Positions 9,123 through 20,022 of a stretch of DNA of 64,000 nt are shown here, one piece after another. Source of the stretch: Aminobacter sp. AP02 (lineage in GTDB: Bacteria; Pseudomonadota; Alphaproteobacteria; Rhizobiales; Rhizobiaceae). The position numbers and the translations under genes are program-made. Every line of letters begins with the position of its first letter. The first letter of the stretch is position 1. The notes below the pieces were generated by a model, which did no database searches, was not told the DNA's origin, and saw only the letters and a program-made list of their open reading frames with translations. Where the stretch lies: assembly GCF_003148805.1 (NCBI RefSeq), contig NZ_QGGX01000003.1, positions 186,001 to 250,000 of the forward strand. Reading direction: 5' to 3'.

Positions 9123-9971
9123 CTAGGCTTCCGGTCTGGTTTCGTCTGGTGTGGCTTCGGCCGCCGCCGCTTCGGCCGCCGCTGCGGCAGCGGCACCTTC
9201 GATCTTGGCGCGGCGGGCATAGGCGCTGGCGCTCAGCGGCAAGAACAGCATGTAAGCGCCAACCGAAGCCGACAGCGTCTGCCAGGGATAGACGGCGACA
9301 AGCAGCACGTAGAACACCGCCGCCAGCATCACCGGCAGCAGGTATTCGCGCCGGATCTTCAACGTCTTGCCGGAATAGATCGGCAGTCGGCTGACCAGCA
9401 GGAATGCGATGAGAATAGTGAAGCCGGTGGCGACATAGGCCGCGGTGCGGGTACCTTCGAAGCCGAGGAAACCGAGATACATCGGCAGCATCACCACAAG
9501 GGCGCCGGCGGGCGCCGGAATGCCGACGAAATATTCCGCCTGCCAGGCCGGGCGATCGAGATCCTCGTCCAGCACGTTGAAGCGCGCCAGGCGCAGGCCG
9601 CAGGCGATGGCAAACAGCAGGGTCGCGATCCAGCCCAGCGAACCGGCCTTGTCGAGCAGGTAGGCATACAGCACAAGCGCTGGCACAACGCCGAAATTGA
9701 CGATGTCTGCAAGCGAGTCCATCTGCGCGCCGAATTTCGACGTCGCCTTCAGCATCCGTGCCAGCCGGCCGTCGATGCCGTCAAGGAACGCCGCCAGCAG
9801 CACCATCACGACAGCCGATTCGAAGCGGCCTTCGAAGGCCAGGCGAATGCCGGACAGCCCGGCACAGATCGCCAGCACGGTGATCAGGTTGGGCAGGACC
9901 ATGCGCAGCGGGATCTCGCGAATGCGCGGACCGCCTCGGCCATGCGGTTCAAAGGGGTGGAACGATGACAC
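9123..9971 (-). CDS. pssA: CDP-diacylglycerol--serine O-phosphatidyltransferase
   Basis: Makes phosphatidylserine from CDP-diacylglycerol and serine in the inner membrane, the step before decarboxylation to phosphatidylethanolamine. The 282-aa protein has the CDP-alcohol phosphatidyltransferase signature, visible as DGIDGRLAR followed by FGAQMDSLAD (about residues 64-90), and several membrane helices. The C-terminus is Ala/Glu-rich. It starts 11 bases after the psd stop, so the two genes form one operon catalysing consecutive steps. Confidence 0.95.
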   Translation of the reverse strand: MSSFHPFEPHGRGGPRIREIPLRMVLPNLITVLAICAGLSGIRLAFEGRFESAVVMVLLAAFLDGIDGRLARMLKATSKFGAQMDSLADIVNFGVVPALVLYAYLLDKAGSLGWIATLLFAIACGLRLARFNVLDEDLDRPAWQAEYFVGIPAPAGALVVMLPMYLGFLGFEGTRTAAYVATGFTILIAFLLVSRLPIYSGKTLKIRREYLLPVMLAAVFYVLLVAVYPWQTLSASVGAYMLFLPLSASAYARRAKIEGAAAAAAAEAAAAEATPDETRPEA

Positions 9972-9982
9972 CGCCGTCGCCC

Positions 9983-10681
9983 TCAGGAAACCCGCACCAA
10001 AGGTGCGTGGCTTGTGCCGCCGAAGTCGGCGAGGATTGTCTCGCCCGCAACCGCGGTCTGGCCGACAGCGACGCGCGCAACCGCCGAACTAGGCAGGAAG
10101 ACATCGACGCGCGAGCCAAAGCGGATCAGGCCAAAACGCTCGCCAACGGCGATGTTGCCGCCGACATCGGCCCAGCACAGGATGCGCCGTGCGATGAGAC
10201 CAGCGATCTGCACGGCTGCCACCTGGCCATGCGGGCTGTCGATGACAATGCCGTTGCGCTCGTTTTCCTGGCTCGCCTTGTCGAGTTCGGCGTTGAGGAA
10301 CTTGCCCGGACGATGCTCGATGCGCACGATCTTGCCGCGCACCGGCGCGCGGTTCACATGCACGGAAAAGACGTTCATGAACACCGAGATGCGGGTCATC
10401 TCGGCGGTGCCGAGGCCAAGCTCGCGCGGCGGCACGGCGGGACCGACTGCCGACACCACGCCATCGGCGGGACTTATGACCAACTTGTCGTCGACAGGCG
10501 TAACGCGCTCGGGATCACGGTAGAAATAGGCGCACCAGGCGGTCAAAATCGCCCCGATCCAGAACAGCGAAGTAGAAAAGAAACCCAGCAGGACGGTGAC
10601 CGCCGCAAATCCGGCAATGAAGGGATACCCCTCGCGATGGACCGGAACGAAGGCGTTGCGGATCGTGTCGGCTATGCTCAT
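9983..10681 (-). CDS. psd: Phosphatidylserine decarboxylase proenzyme
   Basis: Decarboxylates phosphatidylserine to phosphatidylethanolamine. The 232-aa length fits the short type II-like family of Rhizobiales. Two N-terminal hydrophobic segments (about 20-52) anchor it. The self-cleavage site is visible as RFGSR, with Gly189-Ser190; the Ser becomes the pyruvoyl group. The motif PADGVV near residue 71 and SVHVNRAPV near 106 are also typical. It is first in the psd-pssA operon. Confidence 0.95.
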   Translation of the reverse strand: MSIADTIRNAFVPVHREGYPFIAGFAAVTVLLGFFSTSLFWIGAILTAWCAYFYRDPERVTPVDDKLVISPADGVVSAVGPAVPPRELGLGTAEMTRISVFMNVFSVHVNRAPVRGKIVRIEHRPGKFLNAELDKASQENERNGIVIDSPHGQVAAVQIAGLIARRILCWADVGGNIAVGERFGLIRFGSRVDVFLPSSAVARVAVGQTAVAGETILADFGGTSHAPLVRVS

Positions 10682-10811
10682 GAAGGGGATGCCGTTGCTG
10701 TTGAAGTCTGGGAGTGCTTACCGGAAACGACGCCAAGCCGCAACGCGGCATTGGCGACGCCCACCGCTATCGCTTGCAACGGGGCGGCCGGAGCCGCCGC
10801 CATGCCACCCC

Positions 10812-12713
10812 TTACTCGACCTCGCTTGCTTCGACCTCCGGGGTCCGGCGACGCACCACGACACCGTACTCGTCGGCCTCGCGCGCCTGGCGCAAGCGCT
10901 CCTCGGCTTCGGTCGCCTCGCGCTGGCGATCCCACATCGAGGCATAGAGCCCGCCCTGCCCCAGCAATTGGGCGTGTGTGCCGCGCTCGGCAATGCCGCC
11001 ATCGGCCAAGACGATGATCTCGTCGGCTGAAATGACCGTCGACAGCCTGTGCGCGATGACGATCGTGGTGCGACCCTTGCTGACCAGGTCGAGGGCGCTC
11101 TGGATTTCCTGTTCGGTCTGGGTGTCGAGTGCCGAAGTCGCCTCGTCCAGCATCAGGATCGGCGGTGCTTTGAGGATGGTGCGGGCAATCGCCACGCGCT
11201 GCTTCTCACCGCCCGACAGCTTCAGGCCCCGCTCGCCGACCATCGACTTGTAGCCCTCGGGCATGCGTTCGATGAAGCTCGAAATCTGGGCAAGGTCAGC
11301 CGCCCTGCGTACATCCTCTTCATCCGCGTTCAGGCGGCCATAGCGGATGTTGTAGGCAATCGTGTCGTTGAACAGCACGGTGTCCTGCGGCACCATGCCG
11401 ATCTCGCCGCGCAGGCTCTCCTGGGTGACGTCGCGGATATCCTGTCCGTCGATCAGGATCGAGCCTTGCTGAATGTCGTAGAAGCGGAACAGCAGCCGCG
11501 AGATTGTCGACTTGCCGGCACCCGAGGGGCCAACGATCGCCACGGTCTTGCCGGCCGGCACCTCGAAGCTCACGCCCTTGAGGATCTGGCGGTTCGGGTC
11601 ATAGGCGAAATGCACGTCGCGGAACTCGACGCGGCCGCTGCCGACGACGAGCGGCTGGGCGCCCGGCCTGTCGTTCACCTCCTGCGGCACGTCGAGCAGC
11701 TCGAACATCTTTTCGATGTCGGTCAGGCCTTGGCGGATTTCGCGGTAGATCATGCCGATGAAGTTGAGCGGCACCGAAAGCTGCATCAGCATGGCGTTGA
11801 CGAAGACGAAGTCGCCCACGGTCTGGGTGCCGGCCATCACTTCCCGCGCCGACATCCACATCACAACGGTCATGCCAAGACCGAAGATGACGCCCTGGCC
11901 GAAGTTGAGCCAGCCAAGCGACGTCCAGGTCTTGGTCGCCGCCGATTCGTAGCGCGCCATGGAGCGGTCGAAGCGCTCGGCTTCCATGCGCTCGTTGTTG
12001 AAGTACTTCACCGTCTCGAAATTGAGCAGCGAATCGATCGCCTTGGTGTTCGCGTCGGTGTCGGAATCGTTCATCTCGCGGCGGATGGCGATGCGCCAGT
12101 CGCTCGCCTTGACCGTGAACCAGACATAGAGCCACACGGTGACAGCCACCACGGCCACATATTGCCAGCCATAGGCGAAGGCAAAGATGCCCGCCGTCAG
12201 CGCGAATTCGAGGATCGTGGGAGCGGTGTTGAGGATGGTGAAGCGGACAATCGTTTCGATGCCCTTGGTGCCGCGCTCGATGATGCGCGACAGCCCGCCA
12301 GTGCGCCGCTCCAGATGAAAGCGCAGCGACAGCTGGTGCATGTGCACGAAGGTGCGATGGGCAAGCTGCCGGACCGCGTATTGGCCAACGCTGGCAAACA
12401 ACGCGTCGCGCAGCTGGTTGAAGCCGAGCTGGACGATGCGCACGAAATTATAGGCGACCACCAGCATGACAGGGGCTGCCAGCAATGCCGGCAACGCCAG
12501 CGGCGTGCGCTGGTCGCCGGCCAACGCATCGGTCGCCCATTTGAAGAAATAAGGCCCTGCCACCAGCGTCAGCTTGGCGACGAACAGGAACACTGTTGCC
12601 CACACCACCCGCGCCCTGAGGTCGGGCCTGCCTTCCGGCCACATATAGGGCCACAGGTTCCTGATCGTGCTGAGGGTCGAGCCGCGTTCGGCGGAGACGG
12701 TCTTGTTAGCCAC
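10812..12713 (-). CDS. Atm1-type ABC exporter (fused permease and ATPase)
   Basis: A 633-aa half-transporter: six membrane helices (about residues 30-320) followed by one ATPase domain with Walker A GPSGAGKST, signature LSGGEKQR and Walker B ILMLDEATSALD. The membrane domain motifs (RFHLERRTGGLSR, VKYFNNE) match the ABCB7/Atm1 group, which exports glutathione-linked sulfur species or heavy-metal-glutathione conjugates. The start is GTG 12713, 14 bases after the arsR stop, so the two genes are co-transcribed. The Cys-rich regulator supports a role in metal detoxification rather than Fe-S maturation, but this is inference. Confidence 0.9.
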   Translation of the reverse strand: MANKTVSAERGSTLSTIRNLWPYMWPEGRPDLRARVVWATVFLFVAKLTLVAGPYFFKWATDALAGDQRTPLALPALLAAPVMLVVAYNFVRIVQLGFNQLRDALFASVGQYAVRQLAHRTFVHMHQLSLRFHLERRTGGLSRIIERGTKGIETIVRFTILNTAPTILEFALTAGIFAFAYGWQYVAVVAVTVWLYVWFTVKASDWRIAIRREMNDSDTDANTKAIDSLLNFETVKYFNNERMEAERFDRSMARYESAATKTWTSLGWLNFGQGVIFGLGMTVVMWMSAREVMAGTQTVGDFVFVNAMLMQLSVPLNFIGMIYREIRQGLTDIEKMFELLDVPQEVNDRPGAQPLVVGSGRVEFRDVHFAYDPNRQILKGVSFEVPAGKTVAIVGPSGAGKSTISRLLFRFYDIQQGSILIDGQDIRDVTQESLRGEIGMVPQDTVLFNDTIAYNIRYGRLNADEEDVRRAADLAQISSFIERMPEGYKSMVGERGLKLSGGEKQRVAIARTILKAPPILMLDEATSALDTQTEQEIQSALDLVSKGRTTIVIAHRLSTVISADEIIVLADGGIAERGTHAQLLGQGGLYASMWDRQREATEAEERLRQAREADEYGVVVRRRTPEVEASEVE

Positions 12714-12727
12714 AGTTCTTGCCTTGA

Positions 12728-13066
12728 TTAGACGTCCGCGCCTTCGACGGCGCAGCAGGATTCGACGAGCGCCGAAACGGATGCGGAAACGGCGGCCAAC
12801 GCCGCCTGGTCGATCTGGTAGCGCGAGCGCTGCCGCTCCGGTTCGTAGCGGACCAGTCCGGCCTCGACGAGGATCTTCAGATGTTGCGACACTGTCGACT
12901 GGGCGAGGTCGAGATGCGCGACCACTTCCTTGCAGCAACACGATCTGCCGCCGAGACGCCGCAGGATTTCAAGCCGCGCGGGATGCGAGAGTGCGGCAAG
13001 CTTTTGCGCCACATCCTCGCTGGATGCGGCGAGGCACGCAGGTGAGGCTGGTGAGAATGACTTCAT
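12728..13066 (-). CDS. ArsR-family metal-responsive repressor with CCC motif
   Basis: A 112-aa winged-helix repressor. Three successive cysteines (C43-C45, in RSCCCKEVV) sit at the start of the DNA-recognition region where ArsR/CadC proteins bind thiophilic metals, and a second pair (C104-C105) lies near the C-terminus. The recognition helix reads AQSTVSQHLKIL. By position it should repress its own operon with the downstream ABC exporter and be released by a soft metal such as As(III), Cd, Zn or Pb. The exact metal cannot be told. Confidence 0.88.
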   Translation of the reverse strand: MKSFSPASPACLAASSEDVAQKLAALSHPARLEILRRLGGRSCCCKEVVAHLDLAQSTVSQHLKILVEAGLVRYEPERQRSRYQIDQAALAAVSASVSALVESCCAVEGADV

Positions 13067-13136
13067 CGTTCATCGTCGATAAACGATGAAACCTGTCCAC
13101 GCAACCCATGCTGGCTGAAATGCCTTGCCTTGAAGG

Positions 13137-14516
13137 CTAAGGCTTGGGCGCCGGCATCGCCTGTTCGCCCATGGCGTCCATATTGGCCGCTTCGCCCTCA
13201 TGGGACTTTTCCGGCACGCGGAACACCTGCCCCGGCCAGATGCGGTCGGGATCGCTGATCTGGTCCTGATTGGCGAGATAGATGTTCGAATAGCGCACGC
13301 CGTGGCCATAGACACGACGCGAGATACGCCACAACGAATCGCCCCGTCGGATGATAACCGCCCCATTGACCGGCTCGAGTTCGGGGGCGGTCGCATCAGG
13401 GCTTGGCGCTGCCGAGGCGACTTCGGCTGGCTTTTCCGGCGACGTCGCCTGGGCCTGAGCCGCCGGCGCGGCCGGCATGTTGGCAGCAGGCGCTTCGGGC
13501 TTTGCCGCAACGTCGGCCGGGGCCGGTGCAACCGCAGCGACAGCTTCGCCTGGCTCACGATGGAACGGCACGGCGGCACGCGCAACGACCTTGACGCCGT
13601 CCGGCTCCAGCGCGTCGACACGGATGATGTAGTCGCCAACGGGCAATTCGCGCTCCGCTTCGATCAGGAAGCGGCCTTCCGGCGAAGTCTGGGTTTCCCC
13701 GATCAGTATCTCGTTGGCGTAAGCGCGGACCTTGCGGCCCGCGTCGGCAGCGCCTGCGATGAAAATCTTCTTGCCTTCGATCTCGACCGCTTCAACCGCG
13801 ACCTTGAGCTGCGAGGCGATGGCCCCCGACTTTGCCGGGGCCGGTGCCGGTGCCGGTTGCGCTGCCGTCTGCCCTTCAGTGGTCGCTGCCGGCGCATTGG
13901 CCGGCTGGACTGGTTCGGGTAGCTTCGTCGGCGTTTCGGCAGGCTTGGGCATGGTGATCAGCTCGGACGGCTTGCCTGGCTCCTCGACCAGCGCCAGCAC
14001 CTGGCCGCCCGGCTCCGAAGGCACGGAAACCACGGCTGTTTCAGTCGACGTCGCCACGACATTGCCCGGTGCTGTCGCGCGCAGCACGATCTGGTAGTCG
14101 CCCGGCTTGAGCGGCTGGTCGAGCACGACGGCGAAATCGCCGTCAGCACCCGCGACGGCAGCCCCGATGACCTTCGATCCGGTAACGATCTCGACCTTGG
14201 CGTTGCCGGCAGCCTTGCCGGCAACCACCAGCGCGCCATTGTCTTCGACGCGCACCACATCAAAGGACGGCGCCACCACGACGGAGGCTTCCGCCGTCGT
14301 GGGTGGCGTAGCAGGTGCCTGCCCTTGCGCTGCCGGCTTGGCCGGGTCGGGGGCTTTATCCGCCTTAGGCGCGGCTGTCGAAGGTGCCGGCTGGCTCGCC
14401 ACCACGGCTGGCGGCGCCAGATAGGGATCGAGTGCACCGGACACATATGCAATGGTCGCAGCAGCGGCCGAGCCACCTGCTGCGAGAAGGAAGATTTTCA
14501 ACGGATTAATTGCCAT
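13137..14516 (-). CDS. LysM peptidoglycan-binding protein with Ig-like repeats
   Basis: A 459-aa envelope protein. An N-terminal hydrophobic segment (about 5-28) anchors or exports it, Pro/Ala-rich linkers separate two or three Ig-like beta-sandwich segments (for example LVVAGKAAGNAKVEIVTG and IFIAGAADAGRKVRAYA), and a LysM domain ends it (about 388-437, starting VIIRRGDSLWRIS). LysM binds N-acetylglucosamine polymers such as peptidoglycan. Rhizobial proteins of this architecture are conserved but uncharacterised. ATG 14516 has AGGGA just upstream. Confidence 0.9.
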   Translation of the reverse strand: MAINPLKIFLLAAGGSAAAATIAYVSGALDPYLAPPAVVASQPAPSTAAPKADKAPDPAKPAAQGQAPATPPTTAEASVVVAPSFDVVRVEDNGALVVAGKAAGNAKVEIVTGSKVIGAAVAGADGDFAVVLDQPLKPGDYQIVLRATAPGNVVATSTETAVVSVPSEPGGQVLALVEEPGKPSELITMPKPAETPTKLPEPVQPANAPAATTEGQTAAQPAPAPAPAKSGAIASQLKVAVEAVEIEGKKIFIAGAADAGRKVRAYANEILIGETQTSPEGRFLIEAERELPVGDYIIRVDALEPDGVKVVARAAVPFHREPGEAVAAVAPAPADVAAKPEAPAANMPAAPAAQAQATSPEKPAEVASAAPSPDATAPELEPVNGAVIIRRGDSLWRISRRVYGHGVRYSNIYLANQDQISDPDRIWPGQVFRVPEKSHEGEAANMDAMGEQAMPAPKP

Positions 14517-14572
14517 ATTTCCCTGCCCCTAGCCGCTGGATGGGTCTACCTTGTTTTGCCGGCAGCGACAAG

Positions 14573-14592
14573 AAAAAGCCCGATCCGGGCTT
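14573..14592 (-). terminator. Terminator-like hairpin on the minus strand inside a divergent promoter region
   Basis: AAGCCCG and CGGGCTT form a 7-bp stem with a 3-base loop, followed on the minus strand by TTTTTC. It sits 57 bases upstream of the leftward LysM gene and 35 bases upstream of the rightward LOG gene, so it does not terminate any annotated gene; it may be a leader attenuator or a block to antisense read-through. Confidence 0.6.
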
Positions 14593-14626
14593 GACCCGGC
14601 CTGTGGAGGCAATACCCAATCACACC

Positions 14627-15238
14627 ATGAACACGATTCGATCCATCTGCGTCTATTGCGGCTCCTCGCCGGGCCGCGATGAGGTGTACATCAAGGCCGG
14701 CCATCTGCTCGGTCACTCGATCGCCAAGGCAGGCCTCAGGCTCATCTATGGCGGCGGCACCAAGGGCATCATGGGCGCGGTCGCCGATGGCGCGCAGCGT
14801 GCCGGCGGCAAGGTCACCGGCATCATACCGCGATTCCTCATGAACAAGGAAGCAACCGAAAGCGCCCTCACCCGGCTCGATGAGCTGGTCATCACCGACA
14901 ACATGCATGAGCGTAAGCACATGATGTTCGAGAAGTCGGATGCCTTCGTGGCGCTGCCGGGCGGCATCGGCACGGTCGAGGAGATCGTCGAGATCATGAC
15001 CTGGGCGCAGCTCGGCCATCACCGCAAGCCGATCGTCTTCGCCAATGTCAAAGGCTTCTGGGATCCGATGCTGGCGCTGCTCGATCACATGAAGACCGAG
15101 GGCTTCGTGCACACCTCGCATCTGGTCCAGCCGCTGGTGGTCGACGAGGCCGAGGCCGTGGTCTCGGCCCTTATGGTCGCGGCCGGGTCCGACTCCACCC
15201 CCACCGAAGGTGTTCAGTCGCTCATCGACAAGATGTGA
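14627..15238 (+). CDS. LOG-family nucleotide 5'-monophosphate phosphoribohydrolase
   Basis: A 203-aa member of the LOG (lonely guy) family, TIGR00730 type. It carries CVYCGSSPG at the N-terminus and the two signature motifs MHERKHMMFEKSDAFVALPGG split as ERKHMM and PGGIGTVEEI. LOG enzymes hydrolyse cytokinin riboside monophosphates to free cytokinin in plants and some bacteria; many bacterial members act on AMP-like nucleotides. The start ATG 14627 gives the usual family N-terminus; an in-frame GTG at 14603 overlaps the candidate ribosome site. Confidence 0.92.
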   Translation: MNTIRSICVYCGSSPGRDEVYIKAGHLLGHSIAKAGLRLIYGGGTKGIMGAVADGAQRAGGKVTGIIPRFLMNKEATESALTRLDELVITDNMHERKHMMFEKSDAFVALPGGIGTVEEIVEIMTWAQLGHHRKPIVFANVKGFWDPMLALLDHMKTEGFVHTSHLVQPLVVDEAEAVVSALMVAAGSDSTPTEGVQSLIDKM

Positions 15239-15248
15239 GAGCAGCCGT

Positions 15249-15935
15249 TCAGGCCCGGGCTCGCATGTCGAGTGTGATCGTGCCTACGGCCAGCACCTCG
15301 TCTTCGTGCGGCTGGTCGCGCCACGTCTCGGCAAGTGCCGCATCATACCATTCGCGCATGGCCGGCTGCTCGAGCATCAGTGCCACGTAGTCGCCCGAAC
15401 GGCCACCGAAGTCCAGCGCGTAGGTCTGTGCCCGAAAGATGACGGGTGCAAAGAACGCGTCGACGGCAGTGAACGTCTCCCCCGCCAGGAACGGCCCGCC
15501 AAAGCGGTCGAGCCCCTGGTTCCAGAGCTCGCCAACGCGGGCGATGTCCGCCTTCAGCCCTGCCGGCACCTCGTTGAGGCCAACGCGCACGCCGCAGCTC
15601 ATGCCACAGATGTTGCGCAGGTTGCGGAAGCTCGAATGCATCTCTGCCGCGGCCGAACGCGCCCAGGCCCGCGCCGCCGGATCGGCAGGCCAGACACCCT
15701 GGTGGCGCTCGGCGAGATATTCGACGATCGACATCGAATCCCACACCGTGAGCTCGCCATCGACGAGCACGGGCACGCTGGCCGTCGGCGAGAAGGAACC
15801 GAAATCGGGCTGTCCGGGCAGATTGCCGAACGGCACCTGGTGCTCGGTGAAGGCAATGCCCTGCGCGCGCATCAGCACCCAGGGGCGCAGCGACCAGGAG
15901 GAGTAGTTCTTGTTGGCAATGTAGAGCTGATACAT
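15249..15935 (-). CDS. Glutathione S-transferase family protein
   Basis: A 228-aa cytosolic GST. The thioredoxin-like N-terminal domain starts IANKNYSSWSLRPWVLM, with the Ser/Tyr region expected at the glutathione site, followed by the conserved SVPVLVDGELTVWDSMSI segment (cis-Pro and glutathione gamma-Glu binding). The helical C-terminal domain holds FTAVDAFFAPV, the usual N-capping motif region. A strong AGGAGC precedes ATG 15935. It lies 11 bases downstream of rarD and is probably co-transcribed. Substrate unknown. Confidence 0.9.
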   Translation of the reverse strand: MYQLYIANKNYSSWSLRPWVLMRAQGIAFTEHQVPFGNLPGQPDFGSFSPTASVPVLVDGELTVWDSMSIVEYLAERHQGVWPADPAARAWARSAAAEMHSSFRNLRNICGMSCGVRVGLNEVPAGLKADIARVGELWNQGLDRFGGPFLAGETFTAVDAFFAPVIFRAQTYALDFGGRSGDYVALMLEQPAMREWYDAALAETWRDQPHEDEVLAVGTITLDMRARA

Positions 15936-15946
15936 GCGTCTGCTCC

Positions 15947-16855
15947 TTAGCTGTTCTTGGATCGGTCGTGGAACATCGACCAGGTGTAGACGGCAAGCGC
16001 TGCCCAGATCAGGCCGAACGCCACCGCGCGTTCACTCGAGAACGGCTCCTTGAAGATGAAGATGGCGATGAAGAAGATGATCGTCGGCGCGATGTACTGC
16101 ATGATGCCGATGGTCGACATCCTGAGCAGCTTGGCCCCATTGGCAAACAGGATCAGCGGGATAGCGGTGACGAGGCCGCAGCCCATCAGCAGCCACACGT
16201 CGACAGCGCCAGTCGTGCCGAAGTGGCCAACACCGGTCGCCTGCAGATAGGCGATGTAACCGAGAGCCGGGATGCCGAGGATCAGGACTTCCAGCAGGAA
16301 GCCCTGGGCCGGGCCGATCGGCAAGGTCTTCTTGAACAGGGCGTAGAAACCCCAGGTCAGCGCCAGCGCAATGGACACCCAGGGCAGGCCGCCGGTCTCC
16401 CAGGTCAAAAGGGCAACCGCGATCAACGCCAGGGCAATCGCCACAAGTTGCCCCCTGGAGAGCTTTTCGCCCAGTACGACCGCACCGAGGAAAACCGTGA
16501 ACAGCGGGTTGATATAATAGCCCAGCGCGGTTTCGAGCGCGCGGTCATTGCCGATCGCCCAGACATAGATGCCCCAGTTCATGGTGATCAGCGCTGCCGT
16601 CAGCGCGCCGTTGGCGAGCGTGCGCTTGTTGCGCAGCGCTGCCTTGATGTCGGCCGTGCGGCCCATCCATAACAGCAGCAGGCCGGCCACCGGGATCGAC
16701 CAGACGATGCGGTGCGCGACCACTTCCGGCGCGGGGATATGTGCCACCGCCTTCATGTAGAACGGCAGCACGCCCCACATCAGGTAGACTGTCAGGGCAT
16801 AGAGAAAGCCGCGGGTCGCGTCTTCACGGGAAATGGCGGGCGCTTGTGTGCTCAT
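15947..16855 (-). CDS. rarD: RarD-type EamA transporter
   Basis: A 302-aa inner-membrane protein with about ten helices. The N-terminal motif GFLYALTVYLMWGVLPFY and the EVVAHRIVWS segment are characteristic of RarD (protein of the chloramphenicol-sensitive RarD family within the DMT superfamily). The C-terminal repeat has LQYIAPT-like MQYIAPTIIF. Its physiological substrate is unknown. First gene of a probable rarD-GST operon. Confidence 0.92.
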   Translation of the reverse strand: MSTQAPAISREDATRGFLYALTVYLMWGVLPFYMKAVAHIPAPEVVAHRIVWSIPVAGLLLLWMGRTADIKAALRNKRTLANGALTAALITMNWGIYVWAIGNDRALETALGYYINPLFTVFLGAVVLGEKLSRGQLVAIALALIAVALLTWETGGLPWVSIALALTWGFYALFKKTLPIGPAQGFLLEVLILGIPALGYIAYLQATGVGHFGTTGAVDVWLLMGCGLVTAIPLILFANGAKLLRMSTIGIMQYIAPTIIFFIAIFIFKEPFSSERAVAFGLIWAALAVYTWSMFHDRSKNS

Positions 16856-16973
16856 GGCGCGATCCTATGCGCCCGCTTTGCTGGCCAAGCCATTTCAAAA
16901 TAGTGATGGTCCACCCGCTTTTCGTTGATGGATCAATCGATGGGGCCAGCCGTTGCCGCTGGCCCGAACACTG

Positions 16974-18590
16974 CTATTCCGCCGCCACCAGCCCGGCCAT
17001 CTCGCGGTTCTTCATCAGCTTGTAGATGATCGAATCCATAAGTGCCTGGAACGAAGCGTCGATGATGTTGGTCGACACGCCCACCGTCCACCAGCGCGCG
17101 CCGGTGCTGTCATGCGATTCGATCAGCACGCGGGTTATCGCCTCGGTGCCGCCATTGAGGATACGCACCTTGTAGTCGACGAGTTCGAGGTCGCCGATCT
17201 CGTTCTGGAACTTGCCGAGATCCTTGCGCAACGCGATGTCGAGCGCGTTTATCGGCCCGTCGCCTTCGGCCACCGACATCTTCTCTTCGCCATCAACCAT
17301 AACCTTCACCACCGCTTCCGACACGGTCTTAAGGTTGCCGTTCGCGTCGAAACGACGCTCGACAAGACAGCGGAACGAGGTCACGCGGAAGAACTCCGGC
17401 ACCTCATGCAGCATGCTCCGCGCCAGAAGCTCGAAGCTGGCATCGGCCCCTTCATAGGCGTAGCCCTCGGCCTCACGCTCCTTGACCACTGAAATCAGCG
17501 AATCGAGCCGGCGATCGTCCTTCGGCACGTCGATGCCGCGCCGCTTGAGCTCGGCGATGAAATTCGCCTTGCCGCCCTGGTCCGACACCATGACCTTGCG
17601 ACGGTTGCCGACGGCTTCCGGCGGCACGTGCTCATAGGTTTTGGGCTCCTTGACGATGGCCGAGGCGTGGATGCCTGCCTTGGTCGCGAAGGCCGATGCC
17701 CCGACATAGGGCGACTGCGCCTCGGGCGCACGGTTGAGCAATTCGTCGAACGCGCGCGAAAGCCTGGAGATACCGGCAAGGGCATCGGCCGAAACACCGG
17801 TTTCGAAGCGCTCGGAAAAATGCGGCTTCAACGCCAATGTCGGGATGATGGTAACCAGATTGGCATTGCCGCAGCGTTCGCCGATGCCGTTGATCGTGCC
17901 CTGCACCTGGCGCACGCCGGCCTCGATGGCGGCGAGCGAATTGGCCACCGCCTGGCCGGTGTCGTCATGGGCATGGATGCCGAGATTGGCGCCCGGAATG
18001 CCCGAAGCGATCACCTTGGCAACGATATCGCGCACCTCGGCCGGCTGCGTGCCGCCATTGGTGTCGCACAACACCACCCAGCGCGCGCCGGCATCATAGG
18101 CCGTGCGTGCGCAAGCCAGCGCGTAGTCAGGATTGGCCTTGAAGCCGTCGAAGAAATGCTCGCAATCGACCATCGGCTCCTTGCCGGCGGTGCGGGCGGC
18201 TTCGACCGAAGCCTTGATCGATTCGAGGTTTTCCTCGTTGGTCACGCCGAGGGCGACACGGACATGATAATCCCAGCTCTTGGCGACATAGCAGATGCCG
18301 TCCGACTTGGCCTGCAGCAGCGTTGCCAGACCGGGGTCGTTGGAAGCCGACACCCCTGCCCGCTTGGTCATGCCGAAGGCGACGAACTTCGCCCGCTTGG
18401 TCCGCTTTTCCTGGAAGAACGCCGTGTCGGTCGGATTGGCGCCGGGGTAGCCACCTTCGACATAATCGATGCCGAATTCGTCGAGCATGGCCGCGATCGC
18501 GATCTTGTCCTCGACCGAAAAGTCGATGCCCGGCGTCTGCTGGCCGTCGCGCAGTGTCGTGTCGAATAGATAGATGCGTTCGCGTGCCAT
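16974..18590 (-). CDS. cimA: Citramalate synthase
   Basis: Condenses pyruvate and acetyl-CoA to (R)-citramalate, a route to 2-oxobutyrate and isoleucine independent of threonine. The 538-aa protein starts with the HMGL-like TIM barrel (LFDTTLRDGQQTPG near residue 6; HAHDDTGQAVANS near residue 205) and ends with a LeuA allosteric/dimerisation domain (about 390-520). Length and the TIGR00977-like N-terminus separate it from 2-isopropylmalate synthase. ATG 18590 is preferred, with AGGGAA upstream; ATG 18594-18596 overlaps the stop of the preceding pip gene. It is last in a seven-gene coupled run and is not beside leu or ilv genes. Confidence 0.9.
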   Translation of the reverse strand: MARERIYLFDTTLRDGQQTPGIDFSVEDKIAIAAMLDEFGIDYVEGGYPGANPTDTAFFQEKRTKRAKFVAFGMTKRAGVSASNDPGLATLLQAKSDGICYVAKSWDYHVRVALGVTNEENLESIKASVEAARTAGKEPMVDCEHFFDGFKANPDYALACARTAYDAGARWVVLCDTNGGTQPAEVRDIVAKVIASGIPGANLGIHAHDDTGQAVANSLAAIEAGVRQVQGTINGIGERCGNANLVTIIPTLALKPHFSERFETGVSADALAGISRLSRAFDELLNRAPEAQSPYVGASAFATKAGIHASAIVKEPKTYEHVPPEAVGNRRKVMVSDQGGKANFIAELKRRGIDVPKDDRRLDSLISVVKEREAEGYAYEGADASFELLARSMLHEVPEFFRVTSFRCLVERRFDANGNLKTVSEAVVKVMVDGEEKMSVAEGDGPINALDIALRKDLGKFQNEIGDLELVDYKVRILNGGTEAITRVLIESHDSTGARWWTVGVSTNIIDASFQALMDSIIYKLMKNREMAGLVAAE

Positions 18591-18592
18591 TG

Positions 18593-20018
<1,426 letters not shown>

Positions 20019-20022
<4 letters not shown>

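Noticed and set aside
11049-12731. 560-codon rightward frame
   Set aside because: Antisense shadow of the ABC exporter, His/Asp-rich as expected for the reverse of a coding high-GC strand.
17628-18569. 313-codon rightward frame
   Set aside because: Lies wholly antisense to cimA and has no recognisable motif.
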